This document shows positions 25,586-31,297 of a DNA stretch of 31,297 nucleotides, in pieces; position 1 is the stretch's first letter, and every line of letters begins with the position of its first letter. Below the pieces are notes generated by a model. It saw nothing but the letters and a program-made list of their open reading frames with translations, was not told where the DNA came from and did not search any database. Source of the stretch: a virus. A program made the position numbers and the translations under genes. The stretch lies in the IMG/VR virus record IMGVR_UViG_3300027833_001866, positions 1-31,297 of that record. One strand, written 5' to 3'.

Positions 25586-26107
25586 ATGCTTATGAAAACA
25601 GACGACCTCGGTATCCCGCGATTTACAAACAAAGACCTAATTGATATGATCTATAGTGGTCATGTCGACAAATGTCATGTTGTATTATGTGATCCTAGTG
25701 ATGACATAGACAAGTTTAATGAAGCAATGCGTGAACAATACCTACCAGAACTTAAACAATATATTCCATTAGATGTAGATCAAAAGACATTTGACGGTGC
25801 ATTACAAAGTGAATGGTTTATGCCTGATGAATATAAAGAGCTTGATGTAGTACGTTTTTTAAACAATAGAGAACTTACTTACGAACAACGAGACCGAGTT
25901 CGAGAAGAACTACAAGCATTTACTGAACGTGGTATGATACCACTGTTGCGTTATATGTGCTATCTTGTAGACTTTATGCGTGAGAATAACATTGTTTGGG
26001 GTGTAGGTAGAGGATCAAGTGTAGCAAGTTATGTGTTATACTTAATAGGCGTACACAGAATTGATTCAATCCAGTATGACCTGGACTGGACCGAGTTCCT
26101 GAGATAA
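25586..26107 (+). CDS. DnaE-palm-like fragment protein (catalytically incomplete)
   Basis: Residues about 127-173 match the bacterial DNA polymerase III alpha (C-family) segment before the catalytic aspartates: VDFMRENNIVWGVGRGSS at 128-145, then VLYLIGVHRIDSIQYDLDW and FLR. In DnaE this is followed by MPD-x-D-x-D bearing the catalytic Asp residues; here the protein stops immediately after FLR. The first 120 residues do not look like a PHP domain. So it holds the nucleotide-triphosphate-loop part of the palm but cannot polymerise alone. The ATG at 25592 (MKTDD) is an alternative start; neither has a strong Shine-Dalgarno sequence. The family match is from remembered motifs. Confidence 0.65.
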   Translation: MLMKTDDLGIPRFTNKDLIDMIYSGHVDKCHVVLCDPSDDIDKFNEAMREQYLPELKQYIPLDVDQKTFDGALQSEWFMPDEYKELDVVRFLNNRELTYEQRDRVREELQAFTERGMIPLLRYMCYLVDFMRENNIVWGVGRGSSVASYVLYLIGVHRIDSIQYDLDWTEFLR

Positions 26108-26114
26108 GTAAATA
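26107..26114 (+). promoter_or_regulatory. T4-type late promoter box (AGTAAATA)
   Basis: AGTAAATA, a weaker variant of TATAAATA, overlaps the preceding stop by one base. AAGGAG at 26119-26124 lies between it and the ATG at 26131. Confidence 0.3.
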
Positions 26115-26130
26115 TAACAAGGAGAACACA

Positions 26131-26523
26131 ATGGCGATGAAACAAAAAGGTCAAAAGACCTATAGAAGTATGCAAGGTAAAAATGTAGACATGGATATGT
26201 TGCGTCAACGCAATGAATTAACTGTCGCAGTTGGCAATGCTAGAGTAAATGCACGTGGCGACGAACTAGGTCCAGGTGGCAAAATTATTCGTAAAAAAGA
26301 AGAACTAGATAGAGAATACTATGCTGACAATCCAACTGGAATGCCAGATGAAGTAGCAGTAGTTGCACCTACTGTAGAAGTATCAGAAGAAGCTCCTGTA
26401 GTATCTGCAACAGTTGCACCGACACGTACTTCGCGTACTAGAGCACAGCAAAAAGTAGAAAAAGACCTAACAGATGATTGGGTCGAAGATGATGACGGCA
26501 ATTTTGTACAAAAAGGTGACTAA
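26131..26523 (+). CDS. Acidic/basic bipartite hypothetical phage protein
   Basis: This 130-residue protein has a basic, conserved-looking N-terminal half (YRSMQGKNVDMDMLRQRN, then GNARVNARGDELGPGG) and an Ala/Val/Pro/Glu-rich linker, ending in DDWVEDDDGNFV. Related proteins occur next to structural and chaperone genes of T4-like marine phages, but I cannot name a function. No catalytic motif is seen. It precedes GroES by 3 bases. Confidence 0.6.
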   Translation: MAMKQKGQKTYRSMQGKNVDMDMLRQRNELTVAVGNARVNARGDELGPGGKIIRKKEELDREYYADNPTGMPDEVAVVAPTVEVSEEAPVVSATVAPTRTSRTRAQQKVEKDLTDDWVEDDDGNFVQKGD

Positions 26524-26526
26524 CAA

Positions 26527-26973
26527 ATGGCGCAAAACTTAAAAGCAATTCAAGGAACACTAACTCCTATTAAAGACAGAGTACTAGTTACTGACATGGA
26601 TTTTGGAGATCAAAAGACAGCAGGCGGCATAATTATTGCTGCCGATGACGGTAACGTGCGAGGCGTGTACCCGCGATGGGGCAAAGTATTTGCTAAAGGT
26701 CCTGATAACAAAGATGAGTTTAAAGTAGGACAATGGATACTTGTTGAACACGGACGTTGGACTCGCGGCATGAAAATGCAAGAAAACGAAGACAGCGAAG
26801 AGTATACAATCCGGATGGTGGATGCAGAGTGTATTTTAGGATATGCTGACGAAAAACCAAATGATGTTAGATATAGTGAATCAAGTTCAGGTGATTGGAA
26901 CCCAGATACTATTGATCCAGGATCATTTGTAGGTACAGCAATGAACGCAAAAGCAGAGAGTAAAATTTACTAA
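26527..26973 (+). CDS. GroES-like cochaperonin (T4 gp31 analogue)
   Basis: This 148-residue protein has the GroES core: LTPIKDRVLVTDMD (12-25), a mobile loop with KTAGGIIIAADDG (31-43; GGIII takes the place of the GroEL-contacting GGIVL), GKVFAKGP and VGQWILVEHGRW. Bacterial GroES is about 95 residues, so the C-terminal ~45 residues (DVRYSESSSG onward) are extra. Gp31-type proteins replace host GroES so that host GroEL can fold the phage capsid protein. No GroEL gene is in the window, so the host chaperonin is the partner. It overlaps the next gene by TAATG. Confidence 0.88.
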   Translation: MAQNLKAIQGTLTPIKDRVLVTDMDFGDQKTAGGIIIAADDGNVRGVYPRWGKVFAKGPDNKDEFKVGQWILVEHGRWTRGMKMQENEDSEEYTIRMVDAECILGYADEKPNDVRYSESSSGDWNPDTIDPGSFVGTAMNAKAESKIY

Positions 26974-27326
26974 TGACAAACGTATTTAAAGACGTAAACA
27001 AATTTGGCACAGCATGTGACCAACCAGCAAGTGAAGCAAACTACAAAATGTATCTTGACTTAATCCGTGAAGAAACAGATGAACTGGAAGAAGCTATCCA
27101 AGACAACGACAAAGTAGAACAGCTAGACGCACTAGTAGACATTCTAGTTGTTACTGTAGGCGCTATTCGTGCCGCAGGTTGGGATGGTGAAGCGGCTTGG
27201 AAAGAAGTGATGAACACTAACTTTGCAAAGATTGATGCAGAAACAGGTAAAGTACGCAAACGTGAAGATGGCAAAGTGCTAAAGCCGGAAGGCTGGAAGG
27301 CTCCTGAGCTTGCACAGTTTATTTGA
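26973..27326 (+). CDS. MazG-like nucleotide pyrophosphohydrolase
   Basis: This 117-residue all-alpha protein has the family metal-binding pattern: EETDE at 33-37, then E49-Q-L-D52 and D56 in VEQLDALVDILVV. The C-terminal GKVRKREDGKVLKPEGWK is typical of PRA-PH/MazG-type phage proteins. The reaction would be (d)NTP or ppGpp-like nucleotide to monophosphate plus pyrophosphate. In cyanophages MazG is thought to alter host nucleotide signals. It overlaps GroES upstream and a small membrane protein downstream. Confidence 0.85.
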   Translation: MTNVFKDVNKFGTACDQPASEANYKMYLDLIREETDELEEAIQDNDKVEQLDALVDILVVTVGAIRAAGWDGEAAWKEVMNTNFAKIDAETGKVRKREDGKVLKPEGWKAPELAQFI

Positions 27327-27486
27327 GAACTTTGAATGGTACGATTTTGTAGTAATAGCAGTATTCACTAAAGTTTTACAAGTTTTAGTTATTATTACAT
27401 TAATGGGAGGTGGCATTGTGACTGCCACCTTTATAGCAATTATTTGGCAACTTTGGTTAGCTTACGAAAAATTTAGATCAAAATAA
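27310..27486 (+). CDS. Small membrane protein, 58 residues
   Basis: A TTG start at 27310 gives MHSLFENFEWYDFVVIAV and runs to TAA at 27484-27486, overlapping the MazG-like 3' end by 17 bases. Two hydrophobic segments (about 13-35 and 36-52) and a charged tail YEKFRSK suggest one long or two short membrane helices. An internal ATG at codon 32 could give a 27-residue single-helix form. Size and topology would suit a holin or membrane regulator, but nothing identifies it. Confidence 0.45.
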   Translation: MHSLFENFEWYDFVVIAVFTKVLQVLVIITLMGGGIVTATFIAIIWQLWLAYEKFRSK

Positions 27487-27489
27487 CAC

Positions 27490-27518
27490 TTGACTCCTTA
27501 GAGGTTATACGTTATAAT
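27490..27518 (+). promoter_or_regulatory. Sigma70-type promoter, TTGACT-N17-TATAAT
   Basis: TTGACT (27490-27495) and a perfect TATAAT (27513-27518) are 17 bases apart. The start of transcription would fall near 27525, just before the dexA ribosome-binding site. The promoter lies inside a long inverted repeat described separately. Confidence 0.65.
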
Positions 27519-27538
27519 ATGTATAACAACTAAGGAGT
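27493..27538 (+). promoter_or_regulatory. Long hairpin hiding the dexA ribosome-binding site
   Basis: ACTCCTTAG (27493-27501) pairs with CTAAGGAGT (27530-27538), then two mismatches, then GTTATAC (27504-27510) pairs with GTATAAC (27521-27527), with a 10-base loop. The right arm contains AAGGAG (27532-27537), the ribosome-binding site for the TTG at 27545. Read-through RNA would mask it; RNA from the internal promoter would start within the right half and lack the left arm. Confidence 0.6.
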
Positions 27539-27544
27539 TTTATT

Positions 27545-28081
27545 TTGACCATTCACGCAAGTATTGACCTTGAAACTATTGACACACAACCTAGTGCAAC
27601 TGTACTAAGTTTAGGTGCAGTTAAATTCAATCCGCTAAATGATTCAGAACCACATAGCGAAATGTATTTTAAAATTAATATTGACGAACAAGATGCATTA
27701 GGGCGTACAGCAAGTGATGATACTATTGCATGGTGGGCTACACAAGATCCAAAGATTATGGAAGAAGCATTTGACCAAACTGGTGCTATTAGTGTAGAAG
27801 AAGCATTAATACGTATTAGGAAATTTGTTGGTAGTGTAGATACACTATGGGGACAAGGATATGGATTTGACTATACTATTATAGAAAACATGTTTCGGAG
27901 CAAGGAAATGCCAATTCCTTATAACTTTTGGCAAGTTAAGGATTCGCGTACATTATTTGGTTGTTGTGAAAGTGATCCCCGTAAGAAGATTCAAAACTCA
28001 TTACACAATGCATTAGCAGATGCATACTATCAATCAAAAGCTATCCAAATGGCATACAAGGAACTAGGCATTAAACGATGA
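27545..28081 (+). CDS. dexA: DexA-like 3'-5' exonuclease (DEDDh)
   Basis: This 178-residue protein has the DEDDh exonuclease pattern: Asp8 and Glu10 (IDLETI), Asp109 (GYGFDYTI), His154 and Asp159 (HNALADA). Overall form fits T4 exonuclease A (DexA) and Rv2179c-like enzymes (RNase-T-like superfamily). It would degrade DNA or RNA from the 3' end, probably in nucleotide salvage or end processing. The TTG start is chosen because AAGGAG lies 7 bases upstream and residues MTIHASIDLE contain the essential first Asp. It overlaps the HAD gene by ATGA. Confidence 0.85.
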   Translation: MTIHASIDLETIDTQPSATVLSLGAVKFNPLNDSEPHSEMYFKINIDEQDALGRTASDDTIAWWATQDPKIMEEAFDQTGAISVEEALIRIRKFVGSVDTLWGQGYGFDYTIIENMFRSKEMPIPYNFWQVKDSRTLFGCCESDPRKKIQNSLHNALADAYYQSKAIQMAYKELGIKR

Positions 28082-28656
28082 ATGAAAAATTAATTTTAAC
28101 AGATATTGATGGAGTATTCCTAAGGTGGGATACTGCATTTACTAAGTGGATGGATCAACAAGGTTATCAAGAACAACCTGGCGCAAACTACGAGTACGAT
28201 ATTTCTAAAAAGTTTAGCTTAGATTCTAAGAATCAAGGACATAAACTAGTTAGACAGTTCAATGAAAGTGCTTGGATGGGCTATTTGACACCTATGGAAG
28301 GTGCTATTGAGTACGCAACTAAGTTAAGGAAAGAAGGATATCATTTTGCTGGACTTACATCTATGAGCACTGATGAATATGCCGGCAAAGCAAGGCGTTT
28401 AAATTTATTAGAACATTTTGAAACTGCATTTACAAGTTGTCAATGTATTGAAACAGGTGCAGATAAAGACGAGTACTTAACACAATGGGAACCAGGGCAT
28501 TGGTGGATTGAAGATAAACCCGAAAATGCAGTAGCTGGCATTAAGGCCGGACACAAGTCTATTCTTATTACACATCCGTACAACAAAGACTTTGAGTATC
28601 CAGGACTTATTCGAGCAAACGATTGGAAAGAAATATATGAAATTATCACAGGTTGA
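28078..28656 (+). CDS. HAD-superfamily phosphatase
   Basis: This 192-residue protein has HAD motifs: Asp9 and Asp11 in LTDIDGV, the Thr/Ser of LTS (93-95), a Lys at about 130 and Glu145-Asp146 in WWIEDKPENA. The cap region (20-80) is a short helical insertion as in 5'(3')-deoxyribonucleotidases and related phage phosphatases. The expected reaction is removal of phosphate from a small phosphorylated compound, perhaps a deoxynucleotide. It is coupled to the exonuclease by ATGA, suggesting that exonuclease products are further dephosphorylated. Confidence 0.75.
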   Translation: MNEKLILTDIDGVFLRWDTAFTKWMDQQGYQEQPGANYEYDISKKFSLDSKNQGHKLVRQFNESAWMGYLTPMEGAIEYATKLRKEGYHFAGLTSMSTDEYAGKARRLNLLEHFETAFTSCQCIETGADKDEYLTQWEPGHWWIEDKPENAVAGIKAGHKSILITHPYNKDFEYPGLIRANDWKEIYEIITG

Positions 28657-28792
28657 AAAAGAAGGTACTAAGATTGCAAAAATACTTGCTCCTGCACTTC
28701 CAAAAAAAGTAATAGTAGATCCGGTAGTAAAAGAGCTACGAGAGATTAAGAAATTGCTCAAAGACATAGTAAAGCACCTTGACAAGGATTGA
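28637..28792 (+). CDS. Small basic helical protein, 51 residues
   Basis: I choose the ATG at 28637 (MKLSQVEKEGTKIAKIL), which has a GGAAAGAA-type weak ribosome-binding site and overlaps the phosphatase by 20 bases. A TTG at 28592 would give 15 more residues without a visible ribosome-binding site. The protein is Lys-rich with a likely amphipathic helix (KELREIKKLLKDIVKHL) and no Cys. No family recognised. The next promoter's -35 box lies in its last codons. Confidence 0.5.
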   Translation: MKLSQVEKEGTKIAKILAPALPKKVIVDPVVKELREIKKLLKDIVKHLDKD

Positions 28793-28807
28793 TAACGATG
28801 CTACAAT
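28779..28807 (+). promoter_or_regulatory. Sigma70-type promoter, TTGACA-N17-TACAAT
   Basis: TTGACA (28779-28784) and TACAAT (28802-28807) are 17 bases apart. The -35 box lies in a short palindrome, CCTTG-A-CAAGG (28777-28787), that could be an operator. Transcription would start near 28814, just before the next ribosome-binding site AGGAG (28818-28822). Confidence 0.6.
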
Positions 28808-28828
28808 ATAAAGCTACAGGAGACTAAT

Positions 28829-28993
28829 ATGAAATTCCCCGAACAAAAAAATACAGGTGTAGGCACAGCAGGACTTGCTGGAATTGCACTTATGATATTA
28901 CACATTACAAGTTACTTAACAGGATGGGCATGGCCTGTTCTGTATATCTTTTTAATCCTTATTGGAATGGGCATGGAGAACAGCAAACGATGA
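28829..28993 (+). CDS. Small two-helix membrane protein, 54 residues
   Basis: ATG at 28829 with AGGAG six bases upstream leads to MKFPEQKNTGVGTAGLAG and two hydrophobic segments (about 12-30 and 33-48), then MENSKR and TGA at 28991-28993. The stop overlaps the ATG of the clamp-loader gene (ATGA), which fixes that gene's start. The good ribosome-binding site, promoter and coupling support it as real. Function is unknown. It is placed first behind its promoter. Confidence 0.65.
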   Translation: MKFPEQKNTGVGTAGLAGIALMILHITSYLTGWAWPVLYIFLILIGMGMENSKR

Positions 28994-29904
28994 AAGAACT
29001 ATGGGTAGAGAAGTATCGTCCTAATACAGTAAATGGTTATGTATTTAAGGATGACGCACAACGTAACCAGGTAAACACTTGGATTAAAGAAAAGACTATT
29101 CCGCATTTGTTGTTTAGCGGCAATGCAGGCATTGGTAAAACAACGCTTGCTAAATTGCTGTTTAATGAACTTGAAATTCAAGACTTAGATATTTTAGAAA
29201 TTAACGCAAGTCGTACAAACTCAGTAGATGATGTACGTGACAAGATTGTAAACTTTGTACAAATGATTCCGTTTGGTGACTTTAAAGTTGTACTACTAGA
29301 TGAGGCTGATTACTTGTCGCCGAACGCACAGGCAGCACTACGTGGTGTAATGGAAGAGTATCATACAACAGCACGTTTCATTCTAACGTGTAACTATCCT
29401 AACAGAGTTATTCCAGCTATCCACAGTAGATGTCAAGGCTTTCATATTGCTAAGATTGACCAAACTGAGTTTACAGCAAGAGTTGCAGAGATTCTTATTA
29501 CAGAAGGTGTAACTCCGGATTTAGATACACTTGACACTTATGTAAAAGCAACATATCCTGACTTGCGTAAGTGCATCAACACAGTACAAATGAATGTACA
29601 AGACGGTAGCTTGCTGAAACCTAATGAAGGCGATACAGGCCAAGCTGATTGGAAACTTGATATGGTCGAACTGTTTAAAGCAGGTAAGATCACAGAAGCA
29701 CGTAAATTACTTTGCGGAACAGTACGTTCAGAAGAGATGGAAGAAGTATATCGTTGGTTGTATGACAACATTGAATTGTTTGGCGATGCCGCACAACAAG
29801 ATACTGCGGTATTAACTATTAAACAAGGACTAGTTGATCATACATTAGTTGCAGACCCGGAGATTAATTTGGCGGCAACGCTAATAAGATTGGCAAGAAT
29901 TTAA
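28990..29904 (+). CDS. Sliding-clamp loader large subunit (T4 gp44-like)
   Basis: The product of 304 residues starts at the ATG overlapping the small membrane gene; MKELWVEKYRP is the usual clamp-loader N-terminus, so the longer frame from 28924 is not needed. AAA+ features: Walker A GNAGIGKT (44-51), Walker B LLDEAD (102-107), sensor 1 TCNYPN (133-138) and the SRC motif (146-148). With gp62 it would load the gp45 clamp onto DNA; neither partner is in this window. T4 gp44 is 319 residues, so the length fits. Confidence 0.93.
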   Translation: MKELWVEKYRPNTVNGYVFKDDAQRNQVNTWIKEKTIPHLLFSGNAGIGKTTLAKLLFNELEIQDLDILEINASRTNSVDDVRDKIVNFVQMIPFGDFKVVLLDEADYLSPNAQAALRGVMEEYHTTARFILTCNYPNRVIPAIHSRCQGFHIAKIDQTEFTARVAEILITEGVTPDLDTLDTYVKATYPDLRKCINTVQMNVQDGSLLKPNEGDTGQADWKLDMVELFKAGKITEARKLLCGTVRSEEMEEVYRWLYDNIELFGDAAQQDTAVLTIKQGLVDHTLVADPEINLAATLIRLARI

Positions 29905-30509
29905 TGGCAGAGTTAAACATCACAGCCGAAATGGACGGCTTCATAGGAATTTTTGATAATGTATTTGAAGACGAATATCTTGATGAGCTTATTAAGTATT
30001 TTAATTCAAAAGACGGTATGCAATTTGTAGAACCAACAACTGATCGTATTCCTAGTACTGATAGAGATATGGACGAACTACATTTAGCAGACCCGTTAAC
30101 TATACAAAAAGTTCCTCCCATGTTTACTGACCATTTCTTTAAACGGTTGTGGGAGCATATATACCCTGCATACAAGAAAGAGTTTGCTGTACTGCAAACA
30201 ATGAAAATGCAAGGCGAAGGCTTAAAGATGAAGCGTATCAAGCCTGGTAAAGGATTTCATTCTTGGCATTTTGAATCATTCGGGGGAACAGATTCAAGGA
30301 AGATTGTAGCACAACTATATATGAATGATATTGACGATGCAGGAGAAACAGAATTCTTGTATCAAAATAAACGCATTGCGCCAAAAAGAAATAGACTTCT
30401 TCTTTGGCCCGCAGATTGGACGCATACACATCGTGGCAATCCTCCTATAGGAAAGACTGATAAGTATATTTTAACAACGTGGTTGGAAGAAACAACTAAA
30501 GGAAACTAA
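29904..30509 (+). CDS. 2-oxoglutarate/Fe(II)-dependent oxygenase, P4H-like
   Basis: This 201-residue protein belongs to the prolyl-4-hydroxylase-like branch common in T4-like marine phages. First iron ligands are His122 and Glu124 (SWHFES; Glu replaces the usual Asp). The distal His is His174 or His176 in WTHTHRG, and Lys187 (DKYILTTW) would hold 2-oxoglutarate. It differs from the two upstream oxygenases at 2460 and 3071 in motif spacing. Substrate unknown. It overlaps the clamp-loader gene by TAATG and is followed by a ferredoxin gene. Confidence 0.83.
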   Translation: MAELNITAEMDGFIGIFDNVFEDEYLDELIKYFNSKDGMQFVEPTTDRIPSTDRDMDELHLADPLTIQKVPPMFTDHFFKRLWEHIYPAYKKEFAVLQTMKMQGEGLKMKRIKPGKGFHSWHFESFGGTDSRKIVAQLYMNDIDDAGETEFLYQNKRIAPKRNRLLLWPADWTHTHRGNPPIGKTDKYILTTWLEETTKGN

Positions 30510-30510
30510 T

Positions 30511-30864
30511 ATGACGTATTTAGTAGGTGATAATTGTATTAAGTGTAAGCATATGGATTGCGTAGAAGTGTGTCCGGTAGATTGTTTTTACGAAGGTGAA
30601 AACATGTTAGTTATTAACCCAGATGAATGTATTGATTGTGGCGTTTGTGAACCTGAATGTCCTGCTGACGCAATTTTTGCAGATAATACAATAGAAGGTG
30701 CAGAGCTAGATAAATGGATGACTATTAATCAAAAGTACTCTGAAATATGGCCTGTAATTACTGAGATGCGTCCTGACGATGTTCCTCTAGATGCGTTAGA
30801 ATGGAACGGAGTTCCTAATAAGTACGAAGAGTACTTCAGTGAAACACCCGGAAAGGGAAACTAA
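30511..30864 (+). CDS. Seven-iron (3Fe-4S/4Fe-4S) ferredoxin, FdxA-like
   Basis: This 117-residue protein closely follows Azotobacter ferredoxin I: Cys9, Cys12, Cys17, Cys21 and Cys25 in the first cluster region ([17 protein letters not shown]), and Cys40, Cys43, Cys46 and Cys50 in the second ([11 protein letters not shown]). The tail (KYSEIWPVI and onward) also matches that family. Such ferredoxins carry electrons at low potential. Phage ferredoxins reported in cyanophages are plant-type 2Fe-2S, so this class is unusual. Partner is unknown; the neighbouring 2OG oxygenase does not need one in its standard cycle. Confidence 0.88.
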   Translation: MTYLVGDNCIKCKHMDCVEVCPVDCFYEGENMLVINPDECIDCGVCEPECPADAIFADNTIEGAELDKWMTINQKYSEIWPVITEMRPDDVPLDALEWNGVPNKYEEYFSETPGKGN

Positions 30865-31297
30865 ATGATTAAAGCAATATTAGCGTGTGACGATTACGGC
30901 GGCGTAAGTAAAAAAGGCACACTGCCGTGGCCTAACAATAGCACAGACCTTAAATGGTTTAAAGAAAATACAGCAGGACATATTGTTGTAATGGGATCTA
31001 CTACTTGGGAAGATCCTAACATGCCGCGGCCGTTGCCTAAGCGTACAAATGTACTTGTAACCACACGCAAGGACGACTATCCAGGTGCCGATGTGTATCT
31101 TACAGGTGATTTGAATAACGAATTAAAACATCTTGAATATGCTAATGAAGGTGTTATTACTTGGGTTATTGGTGGTCCTAATATTATCGAACAAACACTA
31201 GGTGTTATTGACGAATTTTATATTAGTCGTATTCCAGGGGCTTATGCATGTGACACATTCTTACCATTGCGTAAGATTGAAAGTTTATTTGAACTCA
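30865..31297 (+). CDS. Dihydrofolate reductase (3' end outside window)
   Basis: The ATG at 30865 follows the ferredoxin stop directly and the frame stays open to the window edge (144 codons). Residues show the DHFR signature: MIKAILACDDYGGVSKKGTL, then LPWP (20-23), the acidic Asp28 of the active site, MGSTTW (44-49), VLVTTRK and VIGGPNI (near 107-113). It reduces dihydrofolate with NADPH and supports thymidylate synthesis. T4 carries the analogous frd gene. Later sequence, including any thymidylate synthase, lies beyond the window. Confidence 0.9.
   Translation, partial: MIKAILACDDYGGVSKKGTLPWPNNSTDLKWFKENTAGHIVVMGSTTWEDPNMPRPLPKRTNVLVTTRKDDYPGADVYLTGDLNNELKHLEYANEGVITWVIGGPNIIEQTLGVIDEFYISRIPGAYACDTFLPLRKIESLFEL

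Noticed and set aside
28924-28989. N-terminal extension of the clamp loader from an upstream start
   Set aside because: The extra residues overlap the small membrane gene in another frame, and the family starts at MKELWVEKYRP, which has its own ATGA-coupled start.

Overview
The window reads as part of a lytic, T4-like marine myovirus genome, probably a relative of cyanophages or pelagiphages. The case rests on four things. Genes are tightly packed and almost all on the + strand, with ATGA or TAATG overlaps. A T4 gp44-type sliding-clamp loader, a DexA-type exonuclease, a GroES (gp31-like) cochaperonin and a MazG-type pyrophosphatase are present. AT-rich TAAATA-type late-promoter boxes lie between structural genes. 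Host-like 'auxiliary' genes (IscA/HesB-like, FdxA-like ferredoxin, QueD-like, UvdE, 2-oxoglutarate oxygenases, glycosyltransferase) are interspersed. I see no tRNA, integrase, transposase, CRISPR array or attachment site. The host cannot be decided from the sequence.

Layout. (1) 1-5114: a modification and repair block. It holds a 5'-truncated unknown gene, a possible MptE/DUF115-like protein, a divergent QueD-like enzyme with a possibly structured leader, a GT8-like glycosyltransferase, two tandem 2OG-Fe(II) oxygenases, two small unknown genes and a UV-damage endonuclease. (2) 5115-5727: a 265-base non-coding stretch rich in complementary arms (candidate structured RNA), then the only minus-strand gene, a small double-CxxC protein, and a late-promoter-like box. 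(3) 5728-25339: an IscA-like protein, then nearly 20 kb of giant virion/adhesion genes. Two proteins exceed 2,300 residues, and one of them fuses a subtilisin-type protease to Calx-beta-like repeats, glycine-rich domains, a cupredoxin-like domain and a propeller-like region. Three proteins clearly share a ~40-residue N-terminal module, and a fourth has a degenerate version. (4) 25343-27486: small genes, among them a DnaE-palm-like fragment, GroES, a MazG-like enzyme and a small membrane protein. (5) 27490-31297: a replication and nucleotide block with two consensus sigma70 promoters: DexA-like exonuclease, HAD phosphatase, two tiny genes, clamp loader, a third 2OG oxygenase, 7Fe ferredoxin and a truncated dihydrofolate reductase.

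How the parts fit. The structural block looks late-expressed (TAAATA boxes), while the replication, repair and nucleotide genes carry TTGACA-N17-TATAAT-type promoters suited to unmodified host RNA polymerase. The adhesion genes probably build a set of fibres or decorations docked through a common N-terminal anchor. One promoter (27490-27518) sits inside a long hairpin that would hide the ribosome-binding site of dexA in read-through RNA only, as in the T4 gene e type of control.
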